Assembly (NCBI RefSeq): GCF_018991925.1
Contig: NW_024732238.1
Span: 7,892,642-7,956,641 of the forward strand
Direction of reading: 5' to 3'
Length of the DNA stretch: 64,000 nt
Source: Homarus americanus
Taxonomy: Eukaryota; Arthropoda; Malacostraca; Decapoda; Nephropidae
A program made the position numbers and the translations under genes. How positions within the stretch are numbered: position 1 is the stretch's first letter; each line of letters starts with the position of its first letter. Shown here piece by piece: positions 11,396 through 21,442 of the stretch. The notes under the pieces were generated by a model. It was not told where the DNA came from. It saw nothing but the letters and a program-made list of their open reading frames with translations, and searched no databases.

Positions 11396-13252
11396 GTGAT
11401 CGATCATCCCCAGGGCAAGACACGCCTTTTAGAGCTGCTTGCCGACTATAGAAATATGGTAGCCTTGCCAGGGGAAACGCTAGGTCAGACAGATTTAACA
11501 TCCCATCATATAGCCTTAAAGGAGGGAACCAACCCTATTTACGTACCATCTTATAGACTACCTCATAGCCAGCACGCTGTAGTACAAGATATAGTACAGG
11601 GTATGTTAGATGAGAATGTTATTAGACACTCAAAATCCCCCTTTAATAGCCCATTAGTCCTCGTCCCGAAAAAGGATGGTGGATGGTGCCCTGTTATAGA
11701 TTTCAGACGCGTCGATGATCAAACGATCCCTGACAGGTACCCTATGCCTATCTTGAGCGACATATTGTAATCCTTAGGCAAGGATAATGCGGTATTTAGC
11801 AACTTAGATTTGCTCAGTGGGTATTAAAATACCACTCGGTGAGAAATCACGAGAAATCACGGCATTTAGCACGCCTCTAGGCCACTTTGAGTTTCTACGG
11901 ATGCCATTTGGTCTCAGAAATGCCCCACTAACATTTCAAAGAATGATCAACACCCTGTTTGCCGGATTGATTGGTGCCACAGTCTGCGCTTATTTGGATG
12001 ATCTAATAGTAGTCAGTAAGGATGTCGATTCCCATGTGATTAAACTGCGTGAAGTGTTGGACAAACTTTCCACAGCAGGCCTCAAAATAAAACTCTCGAA
12101 GTGTGAGTTTTTAAAATCCAGAATCCATTTCCTTGGTCATGTAGTTGACGGTGAGGGCATACATACAGTTAATGATAAAGTCAAAGCTGTATCTCAGTTC
12201 CCGCATCCTACCTCAAATGATCATGTGCGTAGCTTTCTTGGCTTATCTGGATATTATCGTTCCTTTATCAAGGACTATGCAACATTAGCATCGCCCCTAA
12301 CAAGGTTGCTCAAAAAAGATGCAATGTTTATATGGGACGCTGAACACGAAGATAGTTTTACGGCATTGAAGATAGCGCTTACCAATGCCTTGGTTCTAGC
12401 ATTCCCAGAATACACTCAACCATTCACTCTCTGTACTGACGCTTCCGGAATTGGAGTCGGAGCAGTGCTCATGCAAGAGGCAAGAGGATACTCGTAGGAA
12501 GTTTAGAGTGATAGCGTTTGCAAGTCGCAAACTAATTGATGCTGAAACACGTTATTCGGTAACGCATTTAGAAACGTTAGCCTTTGTGTGGGCACTTAAG
12601 AAGTACATTATCTTTGGCTACAAGATAACTGTTTTTACTGATCATGCGGCAGTAACTGAGCTGTTCCATGGCAGAAACTTATCAGGCAGATTAGCACGCT
12701 GGTATCTGACAATTCAAGAGTTTGACCCCGAATTTAGGTATTTACCTGGGAAGGCGAATGTGGTCGCCGACGCTCTGTCAAGAAATATAGCACCAGTCAT
12801 GCCTGTATCAACATTCACTCTTTCGCAACTGGAAGATGAGCAACGACGCGACCCATATTGGTCAGCAGTTATTTTTGCTCTCGAATCGGGTGAGGATGTT
12901 TAACTCCCCAGGTTAATTCTTCCCTTAAGTCAGATTGAATTACGACATAACATACTTCATAAGTCGAGAAAATCACCTGAGGGTAATGTGTCTCAAATAG
13001 TCGTACCTGACACGTTGTGCAAAGCAGTAATAACATTGTTCCATGATGTCCCATGGCAGGTCACCAAGGTCGTGATAAATGCTTAGCGGATTTACGAAAG
13101 AAGTATTTCTGGAACACTATGAAGGACATAGAATTACACATAGCTTATTGTTTGGCATGTGCTCAACATAAAGGTTCAACAGGATCACCAGCCCCGATTC
13201 TACAATATCCTACACCAGACCGTCCGTTTGGCACAGTCGCTATTGACTTGTT
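11396..13252 (+). pseudogene. pol: Pol: reverse transcriptase, RNase H and start of integrase (broken)
   Basis: Three pieces in different frames. 11396-11770 holds the first RT blocks (SPFNSPLVLVPKKDGG, then the DFRRVDD region) and ends in an in-frame stop; a second stop follows at about 11826. 11817-12497 has the rest of the RT palm, including LRMPFGLRNAP and AYLDDLIVVS (the YxDD catalytic motif), and begins RNase H (CTDASGIGVGAVL). 12451-12903, one frame over, completes RNase H (FTDHAAVTELF) and ends in a stop. 13053-13252 encodes the HHCC zinc domain of integrase (GHQGRDKC, then CLACAQHKG) and the first integrase Asp in VAIDLL. It is then cut by the insertion at 13257. Confidence 0.85.
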
Positions 13253-13256
13253 ACAG

Positions 13257-14177
13257 TGTAGTGGATTCCTCCCCTACAAACGCTGTTTGTCGCTGAGTAG
13301 CCGACCCCGTGCATTCCCCAGTGCATGCCTCGTGGTCTAGGTCAACCAGCGCCGCCTTACATGACGGAGATTAACTATTAAGCCACGCCTACCTCCGCTA
13401 TATAAGACCTGACCTCGTGGTGACCTACCTCTCAGACAGACTCGCCAGCCAGCCTTCGTTGTGAATGGACGTCTCTCTAGACCCCTCACTGCCAAGCCAG
13501 CCAGCCTATCTCTTACCGTTGACGAACTGAACTCAAACGACCACCTCACTAACCATCACTTTGACAGGTGGGAAGCTTGTTCCAGACAACGCCCTTTCTG
13601 TGCCTCCCAACTGATCAGGGGTGACTCCTGATCAGAGGCGGCCCTGATTGGGTACTCTGCAACGGCTTCTTGCAGCGGACTTGTGCCGCGACCCCACCGG
13701 TGCTACTTACACCAGTGGCTATTCTTCCTCTTTTCTTCCTACTTTTTTGCTCTGGCCTGGGGACCTGCACCCTAAGGTGTATTCGTCCTTGGGTCCCCCC
13801 TGTAACTGTTCACCTCCCTCCCAGGAGTTTGTGAACAAGAAAGGGGGCAGGAGCACTACCCATCCCTCCGCCGAGCCTTCCTAGGTAACCGTGATCGTGC
13901 GGGTCCACCTGGGAAGGGGGTCGCAATCCTGAATCCCTACCCCCCCTAATTAGGTACACTAGCTCACGTCTATAAGTGAGCATTCAGTAACACTAGGGAA
14001 GTAGGATCCCCTGACGGGGCTTCCGGGACAGTGTTGCGGGAACCACTCTACGACCACTCGACCAACAAGGGGCGGTGGGGAGTGTTGTAATTCCTGTAAC
14101 AAACTCCTGTCCTGGAATAGGTAGGTCTCCAATCTGAAATCACGCAAGGGTGGCATGTCCACCACATACTCTCTGGA
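13257..14177 (+). repeat. LTR-like 5' part and 5' leader of the LINE unit
   Basis: It begins with LTR-type TGTAGTGGA, has TATATAAG at 13399-13406, and is then CT-rich up to ORF1. Similarity to the CsRn1-like LTRs is clear only in the first ~25 bases and in the general plan (short U3, TATA box, CT-rich leader). I cannot place the exact point where LTR ends and LINE begins. Confidence 0.6.
13399..13406 (+). promoter_or_regulatory. TATA box of the LTR-like 5' end
   Basis: TATATAAG lies 142 bases into the unit. A plausible start region (CTCTCAGACAG) lies ~25-35 bases downstream. This is the placement expected of a U3 promoter. LINEs more often use TATA-less internal promoters, so the LTR may drive the LINE ORFs. 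Confidence 0.45.
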
Positions 14178-15744
14178 ATGAGGGCACACCGGATACGGAT
14201 ACGCTCCCATGAAGGGGGCGTGACTGACGAAAGAAAAACCGAATTGGCAAGACTCCTTACTGCAACACTACTTATCAAAATATCCAACCTCATCACGACC
14301 AAGGACTCCTTCATCGCCCTGTGCCTGACTGAGAATGATGTCGACTTACTCTTATCGAACGACAGCACAAGGAAACTCAAGTCCGCGAAATTTGAAGTTG
14401 CAATCCCTCCTCAACTCCGAGCGAGGAAATCAATTGTGGTCAAACGACTAGATAAAACAATCACCGAAGAATCAAGTGAACAGCAATTGGTATCTGATAT
14501 AGAAGACAAAAACGAATGGGCCAAGGTGGAGGAAGTGGTCAAGCTGCCCAGAATGCCATCCATGCTCAAAATACGATTCACGGAAATAGCCATGGCCCAA
14601 AAAGCAATCCAGGAGGGACTGTGTCTCTCCTACTACCATGTCAGCAGCAGCCAGGTGGAGCAGGAGGAATTCTTCCCCATCATTCCATGCTGGAATTGTT
14701 ACCAATATTCACACATGGCTACAGACTGCCCTAACAAGGACACCAAGCACTGCTCAGAATGCGGGAATAAGGGGCACACCTTCAGAGAGTGCAAAAACAA
14801 AGATAATCCCAAATTCCTAAACTGCGAAGGAGATCATAGAACACTGGCTACTCGCTGCCCCATACTAAAAGCAATAGTCAACCAAAAGAAGGAGAAGGAG
14901 AGGGAGAAGACACAGGAACAGCAAAACAAGACATATTATTCAGCTGTGACAAAACTAACCAGAGAAACGGCAAAGATCCTCGAAAAAGTCGCCACACCAC
15001 CCCCCGCAAACCAACCTATTTTGCTTCAGCTTGGAAATAATATTTCCGTAAAAATAATGACCTCCATAATCCACGCCCACATCATGAATATAGCCAGACC
15101 TGGAACTTTTGCCAAGGCAGCAAGGGACATGTTTGCCGCCAACAACCTGCCAGACATGGAATTCCCAAACGATGTGCCTTCTACTGAAATTTTCAACTTC
15201 ATTTGCAAATCAGAGAGCACTGCAACTCAAATACCAACAACTCACGAACCATCAACTCACGAACCATCAACTCAAGAACAGACTACCTCAGGCATACAAC
15301 CCGAGCCAGCAAGCGAGGAAGAATCGATGGAAGACGCAAGCGAAGATGAAACCACCACAATAACAGAACAAGCCGCCAGTCAACACCCAAAAAAAGAATC
15401 AAGCAGGAACTAAGGCACCACCTGCTACGGAGAACAAAGACCTTGGGCATGAAACTGGTAATCGATTTTACTCCACTACAGCTCCCCCCATAGTCTCAAC
15501 AGAAAGACTATTGGCAGAAATAAGGCAAGGCAAGATTAAATACACATACTCAGACAAAAACCTAGATGACACACATATTGAAACACTATTCAAGAAGGGA
15601 AGAATACTCACAAGACACAACAGAATAGAGAGAGTTGATCAGTCAACATATAAAAAGATCCGCTTGGGCCTGGACAGGAGGATGTCAGGGGAGCACCGGT
15701 CAGCAAAAATGGCGCAAACCAGCTCTAGGCACCAGCCTTCATAA
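14178..15744 (+). CDS. LINE ORF1 (Gag-like, zinc knuckles), one frameshift
   Basis: The frame from ATG 14178 runs to 15413 (411 codons). It holds two full CCHC knuckles (CWNCYQYSHMATDC and CSECGNKGHTFREC, about residues 173-205) and a third that lacks its first Cys. A lysine/glutamate-rich stretch follows, then a threonine/glutamine/glutamate-rich tail. At an A7 run (about 15390-15396) the +1 frame stays open from there to the TAA at 15742-15744 and encodes an uninterrupted basic C-terminal part (for example KYTYSDKNLDDTHIETLFKK). The full protein therefore probably spans both frames. The shift may be a mutation, a sequencing error or real frameshifting. The product would be the RNA-binding chaperone of the LINE. 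Confidence 0.75.
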
Positions 15745-18488
15745 TAAATAAGCTTAAAATAATCCAACATAATGTCTTAGCATGGATCCCACAAAGAGCA
15801 AGCGAATTATATAACACATACCGTAACATAGACCCAGATATTATTCTCATCAATTCGCATGGTAAGAAAAACTCAGAAAAAATAAAACTATTTAACTACA
15901 CAGTCTACCAAAAAAACAATCAAGACACACTACATGATGGAATTGCCATAGCCATCAAACGAAACATACAACACAAGATACACGACTCATTTCAAGAAAA
16001 CTTTCTGGCGATCGAAATTAACTGCCCAACAGGACCTATTATAATCGGCACCTGTTACCTCCCTTCGAGAAGACCCATATTCCCACTAGCAGACATGCTC
16101 AAACTCCTGAGAAGAAACATACCAGCATATTTCTTGGGTGATTTAAATGCTCGACATCGCGTCTTGGGGCACCAGGACAACAACGCCGTGGGCAAGATTT
16201 TAAACACATTACTGAGTCACGGCAACGCAATACACCTTGGCCCGGAATTCCCCACATACATCAGAGCAGGTCAAATCGGACATCCAGACATAGTACTAAC
16301 AAACCAGCATCACCATCTTAACCTGCAAATGGAACCCGGCCCAATAACCACCAGTGACCATCTCCCTATCGTAGCCACACTCTCCACGTCGCCAATACAG
16401 ATCCCTGCCAGGATGAGATACAGCTACAGCCGGTCCAACTGGGAGGAATTCCAAAAGGAGTTAAGCAACCACCAAATAACCCAACTAAACGACAAACACA
16501 CCTCCCAAATAGACAGCACACTGGAGACATGGTACGGAAACGTGATCCAAGGAATGGAACACCACATACCCACGACCACTCACCGCACATTACCACACCC
16601 CCAATACTCACATCAATCAAGAATTCTACAGACACAGTTCAGTAATTTATTCAAATTAATCCTAAAACAAGGATGGACGCCAGAATACAGAATACAATAT
16701 TACACCATACACGAACAACTAAGAAACATGTCCAAAGAAGTATACGTGAATAACTGGGAGAAATTAATAGCAGACACAGAAGCAATTTACCACAACCCGA
16801 AAGAATTCTGGCGAAAAATTAAAAACCTAATGGGAATCTCCAGCAACGAATCAAACTACATTTTAAATAGCAACCAAATCAAATTAACTGAACCCAAAGA
16901 ACAAGAACCTGAATTCAGGAAATACTGGAGCAAAATTTTTCAAATAAGCCAGGAAGACAACCTGAACTTCTGTATGAATACCGAGCAACAACTAACCAAT
17001 CACATGACACACACAACCCACATCTGGCAACCAAGTCCCAGCATAGACATAAACGCTTTGGACGATCTTTCCACACTGATCAAACCAATCACCGCAGAGG
17101 ATATTCAGAAAACAATAATCAGTTTCAAGAACAAGGCCCTGGGCATCAGTAAAATAAACAAACCCATACTCCAGCATCTACCAATCAACATGATACTCCA
17201 ACTCAGAAACATTATTAATGCAGCACTTGCCTCTGGCTACTTCCCAAGGAAATTTAAAACAGCAAGCATCAGACTTATACCAAAACCAGGTAAATCCCCA
17301 ATCCAAGTATCAAATTACAGACCAATCTCTCTTCTAGAAACACCGGGAAAAGTCCTAGAAAAAATAATTAACCACCGACTGAGAACACACCTCGAATTTG
17401 AAGAGAAGTACAATCCCAGACAGCACGGATTTAGAAAACATAGAGGAACCCATACAGCCTTAGCCCTAATTTACGAAAACATAGCAAACGCGATGCACAA
17501 CAAGGAGCAATGTAACGTAGTATTAAGGGACGTAGCAAAAGCATTCGACAAGGTCTGGCACCTAGGGCTCAAATACAAAATTACCACCCAAGAACTTCCC
17601 AACAACTTTACTTCCTTTCTTTGCAACTTCCTCGACAATAGAGAGGCCAAAATTATCATAGGTAACCACATAGGCCCAAGCTTCAAATTATACAGCGGAG
17701 TACCACAGGGAAGTAACCTCTCGCCCACACTCTACACAATATATACGGCGGACATGCCACCTCCTATACACGGAGAATACGTAGCTTATGCTGATGACGT
17801 CACCCAAATCATCCGACATCCAGGCAAGGGCAAACAGATGATGGTACGGAAAACAGCCCACGCCAAAGAGCAAATCAACGAATATGAAAAAAAGTGGAAA
17901 ATTCAAACCAATACACAGAAACTAATGATAATACACATTGCCAAAATAAACCCTGCACCAATCACAGTCAACAACGTACCTATACAATACTCCAACGAAG
18001 GCAAAATTTTGGGACTCACAATAACAAGAACAGCCATAGCAAAACACGTAAAACAACGCAAACAGACTGCCCAATCACAACTCACGAAACTACGACGATT
18101 CAGCAAAATGGACACCAAAATTCAACTACATCTATACAAAGCACTTGTCCGCCCTCACCTAGAATATCCACCAATACCACTCAACACGATCAGCAAATCC
18201 AGCCAACTTAAACTTCAAGCAGTACAAAACAAAGCTATCCGTAGAGCATCAAAGCAACTCCCGCCATACACCACCAAAATACAAGAACTTCACGAATTAT
18301 ACAATATCGAACCACTGAACATACGTACACACAGCCAAGCACAGAGAATATGGATCAAACTTGAAGAGATGGAGGACCCATTATTCTCCAAGTTAAAAGA
18401 AGAAGGAACTACTAAAACACACAGCTGGTGGCCCAAGAGCCTCCATGCTGACATAGCAGAACAAGGCCCACTTTACACATATATGTGA
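15729..18488 (+). CDS. LINE ORF2: endonuclease-reverse transcriptase
   Basis: One frame is open for 919 codons from 15729; the first ATG in it is at 16095, so the start is uncertain and may overlap the end of ORF1. The N-terminal endonuclease shows IIQHNVLAW, ILINSHG, YFLGDLNARH, GHPDIVLTN and TTSDHLPIV in the usual order. The RT follows with LIPKPGK, SNYRPISLL, DVAKAFDKVWH (motif A Asp), SGVPQGSNLSPTLY and AYADDVTQII (motif C). All RT catalytic Asp residues are present. The C-terminal part has conserved LINE spacing but no clear extra finger. It would nick the target DNA and copy the element RNA. Motif style suggests the Jockey/I group; clade not settled. It is the best preserved polymerase frame in the window. 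Confidence 0.88.
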   Translation, partial: APAFIINKLKIIQHNVLAWIPQRASELYNTYRNIDPDIILINSHGKKNSEKIKLFNYTVYQKNNQDTLHDGIAIAIKRNIQHKIHDSFQENFLAIEINCPTGPIIIGTCYLPSRRPIFPLADMLKLLRRNIPAYFLGDLNARHRVLGHQDNNAVGKILNTLLSHGNAIHLGPEFPTYIRAGQIGHPDIVLTNQHHHLNLQMEPGPITTSDHLPIVATLSTSPIQIPARMRYSYSRSNWEEFQKELSNHQITQLNDKHTSQIDSTLETWYGNVIQGMEHHIPTTTHRTLPHPQYSHQSRILQTQFSNLFKLILKQGWTPEYRIQYYTIHEQLRNMSKEVYVNNWEKLIADTEAIYHNPKEFWRKIKNLMGISSNESNYILNSNQIKLTEPKEQEPEFRKYWSKIFQISQEDNLNFCMNTEQQLTNHMTHTTHIWQPSPSIDINALDDLSTLIKPITAEDIQKTIISFKNKALGISKINKPILQHLPINMILQLRNIINAALASGYFPRKFKTASIRLIPKPGKSPIQVSNYRPISLLETPGKVLEKIINHRLRTHLEFEEKYNPRQHGFRKHRGTHTALALIYENIANAMHNKEQCNVVLRDVAKAFDKVWHLGLKYKITTQELPNNFTSFLCNFLDNREAKIIIGNHIGPSFKLYSGVPQGSNLSPTLYTIYTADMPPPIHGEYVAYADDVTQIIRHPGKGKQMMVRKTAHAKEQINEYEKKWKIQTNTQKLMIIHIAKINPAPITVNNVPIQYSNEGKILGLTITRTAIAKHVKQRKQTAQSQLTKLRRFSKMDTKIQLHLYKALVRPHLEYPPIPLNTISKSSQLKLQAVQNKAIRRASKQLPPYTTKIQELHELYNIEPLNIRTHSQAQRIWIKLEEMEDPLFSKLKEEGTTKTHSWWPKSLHADIAEQGPLYTYM

Positions 18489-19019
18489 ACAAATAACACC
18501 ACCATCGGACAAACAAAAATTAACACCCCTCAACCTCCCTCCCTGAGCGGGCGGGCGTGTGCTGCGTGCGGCCACCACCCCATCATTTCAACTCGTCTCC
18601 GCTAGGTGGACAGCCCACCTGCTATCTACCCCTCCCACTTTTCTTTCCGTTTCCATGCTTTACTTCTCTCTCTCTCTCCTCTCCTTTCCCAGTGCAAAGT
18701 CATTTGCTACTTTACTTCATTATCATCATCATCATCACCTACCTCTCTTTCTACCTACAGCCAGTCTTCAAGTAACACCACCTCCTCCGCTCCTTCCTGG
18801 CGGCCCTCGCTCCCGTCGGCGAGCATGGCGACCCACAAGCTGGTCCTCCTCTGAGCATCCTCACCAACCAGCTCTCTCTACATCACGCTTGTAACCACGA
18901 TGCCACTTCCCAGCACCAAGCTGCACTGTACATCCAATACAATATGTATACAGAGAGCACATTGTGAGTTTCCTTTCTCCATCCCATCCTGAGTGTGAAC
19001 CAATAACCCGTACCCCACA
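18489..19019 (+). repeat. 3' tail of the LINE unit ending as an LTR
   Basis: After the ORF2 stop comes CT-rich DNA with a short (ATC)n run near 18720. From about 18765 the sequence matches the second half of the CsRn1-like LTRs: ACCTCCTCC, then GCGAGCATGGCGACCCAC, then CATCCTCACCAACCAGCTCT, ending CATCCTGAGTG...CCCCACA. The same tail, about 85-90% identical by eye, follows the LINE copy on the minus strand at 35559-36000. No poly(A) tail is present, unlike many LINEs. Confidence 0.75.
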
Positions 19020-19023
19020 ACAG

Positions 19024-19926
19024 CTCCCAATGAGTCATCAGGGATCAGCGTATGTCTTAGTGTGTGTGGCTCATTTTTCAAGGTTCGTGGTCTTGGTCCC
19101 ACTAAAAAGCAAAACGGCCGAAGCAGTAGCCTATGCATTAGTGATGAATCTTATATGTCCATATACTATGCCTAAAGTTCTGCTCTCTAACAATGGCACA
19201 GAGTTCAAGAATCAGCTAGTAGCGCATATATGTGCACAATATGGTATTAAACAAACTTTTGTGACAGCTTATCATCCACAGGCTAATGGCCTTGTTGAGA
19301 GAACCAATCGTAAAATCCTAGAAATACTGCGTTCAATTGTCAGTGGTTTTCAATACGCATGGGAGGATTGGTTATCGCAGGTTGCAGCGTCTATAAATGG
19401 GTCAGTTAATAGCTCTACGGGCAAAACACCCTACTACATTGTCTATGGTACAGATAAACGTCTACCTTACGACATCCTTACAGATGCGCCATACCCGGTA
19501 TATAATACGAATGATTTCGCGACAAAACAAATTCATGTCTTTACAGATATTCATGCCCAAGTACGATCACATTTAGCGGCGTCACGCGCCGAAATGATCA
19601 TCAAGCAACATAAACATGCTAAATCTGTCGCATTAAACGTTGGGGACGCTGTTATGTTAAGAGAACCTGAAAGGAACTCCAAACTTTCGGCAAAATTTTC
19701 TGATCCATTCCGCATTCTCTCAAAAGAATCAGGCAACAAATTTAAAATTTGTAAGCCTAATGCACAGATTGCAGATCTCGTGCACGCGGAACGTCTGAAG
19801 AAAACCCAGATAAATGTATTACCTCCAGTTGATGATGATGTGATTGACACCTCCTTACAGATTGTGCAAAAGCAGAGTGTCCCAAATGACTATTGTATGA
19901 AACTTCGTTCTGCAAGTAGACGTTAA
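19024..19926 (+). pseudogene. pol: Integrase core and C-terminal part of the provirus pol
   Basis: The integrase resumes right after the duplicated ACAG and is open to TAA 19924-19926. It has ShQGSAYVLVCVAHFSRF (core start), LLSNNGTEF, and HPQANGLVERTNRKIL with the catalytic Glu. The second catalytic Asp, normally in a SDNG context, is Asn here (codon 19189-19191). The C-terminal part (VGDAVMLREPER, FSDPFRILS) is the usual DNA-binding region. In life it would insert the element cDNA; the changed Asp, the insertion and the upstream stops make it inactive. Confidence 0.85.
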
Positions 19927-19929
19927 ATT

Positions 19930-19947
19930 GTTTGTAATTCCTTACAG
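19930..19947 (+). promoter_or_regulatory. Probable splice acceptor for the env mRNA
   Basis: A pyrimidine-rich tract ending TTCCTTACAG lies directly before AATGGCTTGG, the start of the env signal peptide. Env of gypsy-type elements is made from a spliced RNA, so an acceptor is expected exactly here. The donor was not identified. Confidence 0.5.
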
Positions 19948-19948
19948 A

Positions 19949-20020
19949 ATGGCTTGGATCATCAGTGTGTTGCTTCTACTCTGTTGTTGCACCGTTGTGT
20001 TGACAGACATGTCCACATGA
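19949..20020 (+). pseudogene. env: Env start: signal peptide fragment
   Basis: ATG 19949 opens a 23-codon frame beginning MAWIISVLLLLCCC, a typical hydrophobic signal peptide, which meets a TGA at 20018-20020. The stop lies within the 4-bp target duplication of the solo LTR inserted at 20022. The fragment sits two codons past a good splice acceptor and just after the integrase stop, the usual place for env. It is too short to be a gene by itself and should be read together with the env remains at 21443-23121. Confidence 0.6.
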
Positions 20021-20021
20021 G

Positions 20022-21438
20022 TGTGAGGGGGCGGTTCTGGGCCTCTATCACCAATGTGAGGGCGCGGGTTCCCTCTCTATCTACACCACCCTCATACTTA
20101 CTTACTTCTCTTAGTCTTACTCTTACTCAGTTCCGTCACCTATTCTTTTGGTAGCATGGACATTCTTGTGGTAGCATGGACATTCTTTTGGTAGCATGGC
20201 CATTCTTTTGGTAGCATGGTCGAGGGTCTACTGTAGGCACGTGAGTATGGTAATTCTGGTATCAAGTCACTTGGATGGAAATACAGGTAAAATACTGTGG
20301 GAGAAAGGAATACACCTAAAGTACTCTAAAAACAAGTTTATTAATATGCAATCAATGGGGAAATATATTGTATTAATCATATAACTACCAGGCTCACCTC
20401 CTGGGCTTAGTGCAAACTCAGTTCCTTCTTCTTTACTCTTACTCACAACATTACTGGTGTTACATTATATGGCACTCCTTGTAAATTATTCAACATATAC
20501 GTAAATAATGACACTAGTATATACAGGGGTCCACTACCCAACATGGGATAATTATTTCCAACTAATTATCCCTAACATACATGTTACAACACTCTCTGTG
20601 GACATATACTTCTAAGGAGTAACCCAGGGTAGAGCATGGGGCTCCCGCCTGTTGTTATTGTGGGGTAGCCAGACACATGGCGGGTCTGGGGTCTGGCCCA
20701 ACGAAGCCGTGGGGCACATTAATCAGGCCGCATCCGTGCCATCGTTTCGTATATGATCCCTGCTGGTTATTTACTACATCAGGGGCCGTTGTTGAATGGT
20801 TGCCAGAATCACAATGGGATCTGGAGACAAACGGGAGAGCAGATATCAGGGGAACTGAGGAAACATGACAACACAAACAAACTCTCTTGTCTATACGAAA
20901 GACGTATTTACGTTATATTACTTCTACACTGGGTGAATGACAATTCAACTGTTAAATCATGAACACTGGTGAACACTGATGTTCACTACAATTGACTGAA
21001 TCAAACTGAATGGCCAGGGAACACAGAACATACCTGGAGACAAACGGGAGAGCAGACGTCAGGGAACGTTTTCCCTGCCCATCTTGAGTTTATATACCCC
21101 TGAGTTGCCAGTGATCGCTACTCACGCAATGACAATAATTACAAGCAAACTAACTGTTACTCATTCAAAGATGACCCTCAGTTGACAAAGGTCTGGCGAA
21201 TTACTTGAGTTGATTTACACAGACTAATTCAAGATTGAGCTTCCCAGGAGAAAGTGGAATAAACCATGCATTGACAACTGTGTTCGAAGGCGGGACTTAC
21301 TAGGAGGGATCACGAATGTAGCGTCTATGGGGAAAAAACACTTCTTCTCAGGGGTCGCTAACGCACTCATGTTTTGCGGGCGTGGAGTTTAATAAGAATC
21401 ATTAGTTAAATAGATCAGCAGTCAACGTGACCATGACA
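20022..21438 (-). mobile_element. Solo LTR inserted in env
   Basis: 1,417 bases start TGTGAGGGG and end CATGACA on the plus strand, so both ends are TG...CA. TGAG is duplicated at 20018-20021 and 21439-21442. On the minus strand GGGGTATATAAAC at about 21088-21100 gives a TATA box ~340 bases from the minus-strand start, which suggests minus orientation. It carries a ~21-base tandem repeat (20141-20219) and a ~30-base direct repeat (GGAGACAAACGGGAGAGCAG at 20821 and 21031). No coding sequence. Confidence 0.7.
20141..20219. repeat. Four copies of a ~20-base unit
   Basis: The unit is close to CATTCTTTTGGTAGCATGG; four head-to-tail copies differ at only a few bases, so the array is young. It lies inside the solo LTR. 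Confidence 0.85.
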
Positions 21439-21442
21439 TGAG

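Larger units (their letters stand above)
13257..19019 (+). mobile_element. LTR-ended unit carrying a complete two-ORF LINE
   Basis: The provirus integrase reads ...TTACAG on the left and resumes ACAGCTCCC on the right, so ACAG is duplicated (13253-13256 and 19020-19023). The inserted 5,763 bases start TGTAGTGGA and end CCCCACA. The first ~25 bases resemble the start of the CsRn1-like LTRs at 37385-38045 and 43398-44030 (TGTAGTGGA...TCCCCTACAA). The last ~250 bases resemble the second half of those LTRs. Between them lie LINE ORF1 and ORF2. No full-length direct repeat is present at the two ends, so this looks like one LTR split by a LINE. A truncated copy with the same LINE-tail junction lies at 35559-37384. 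Confidence 0.8.
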
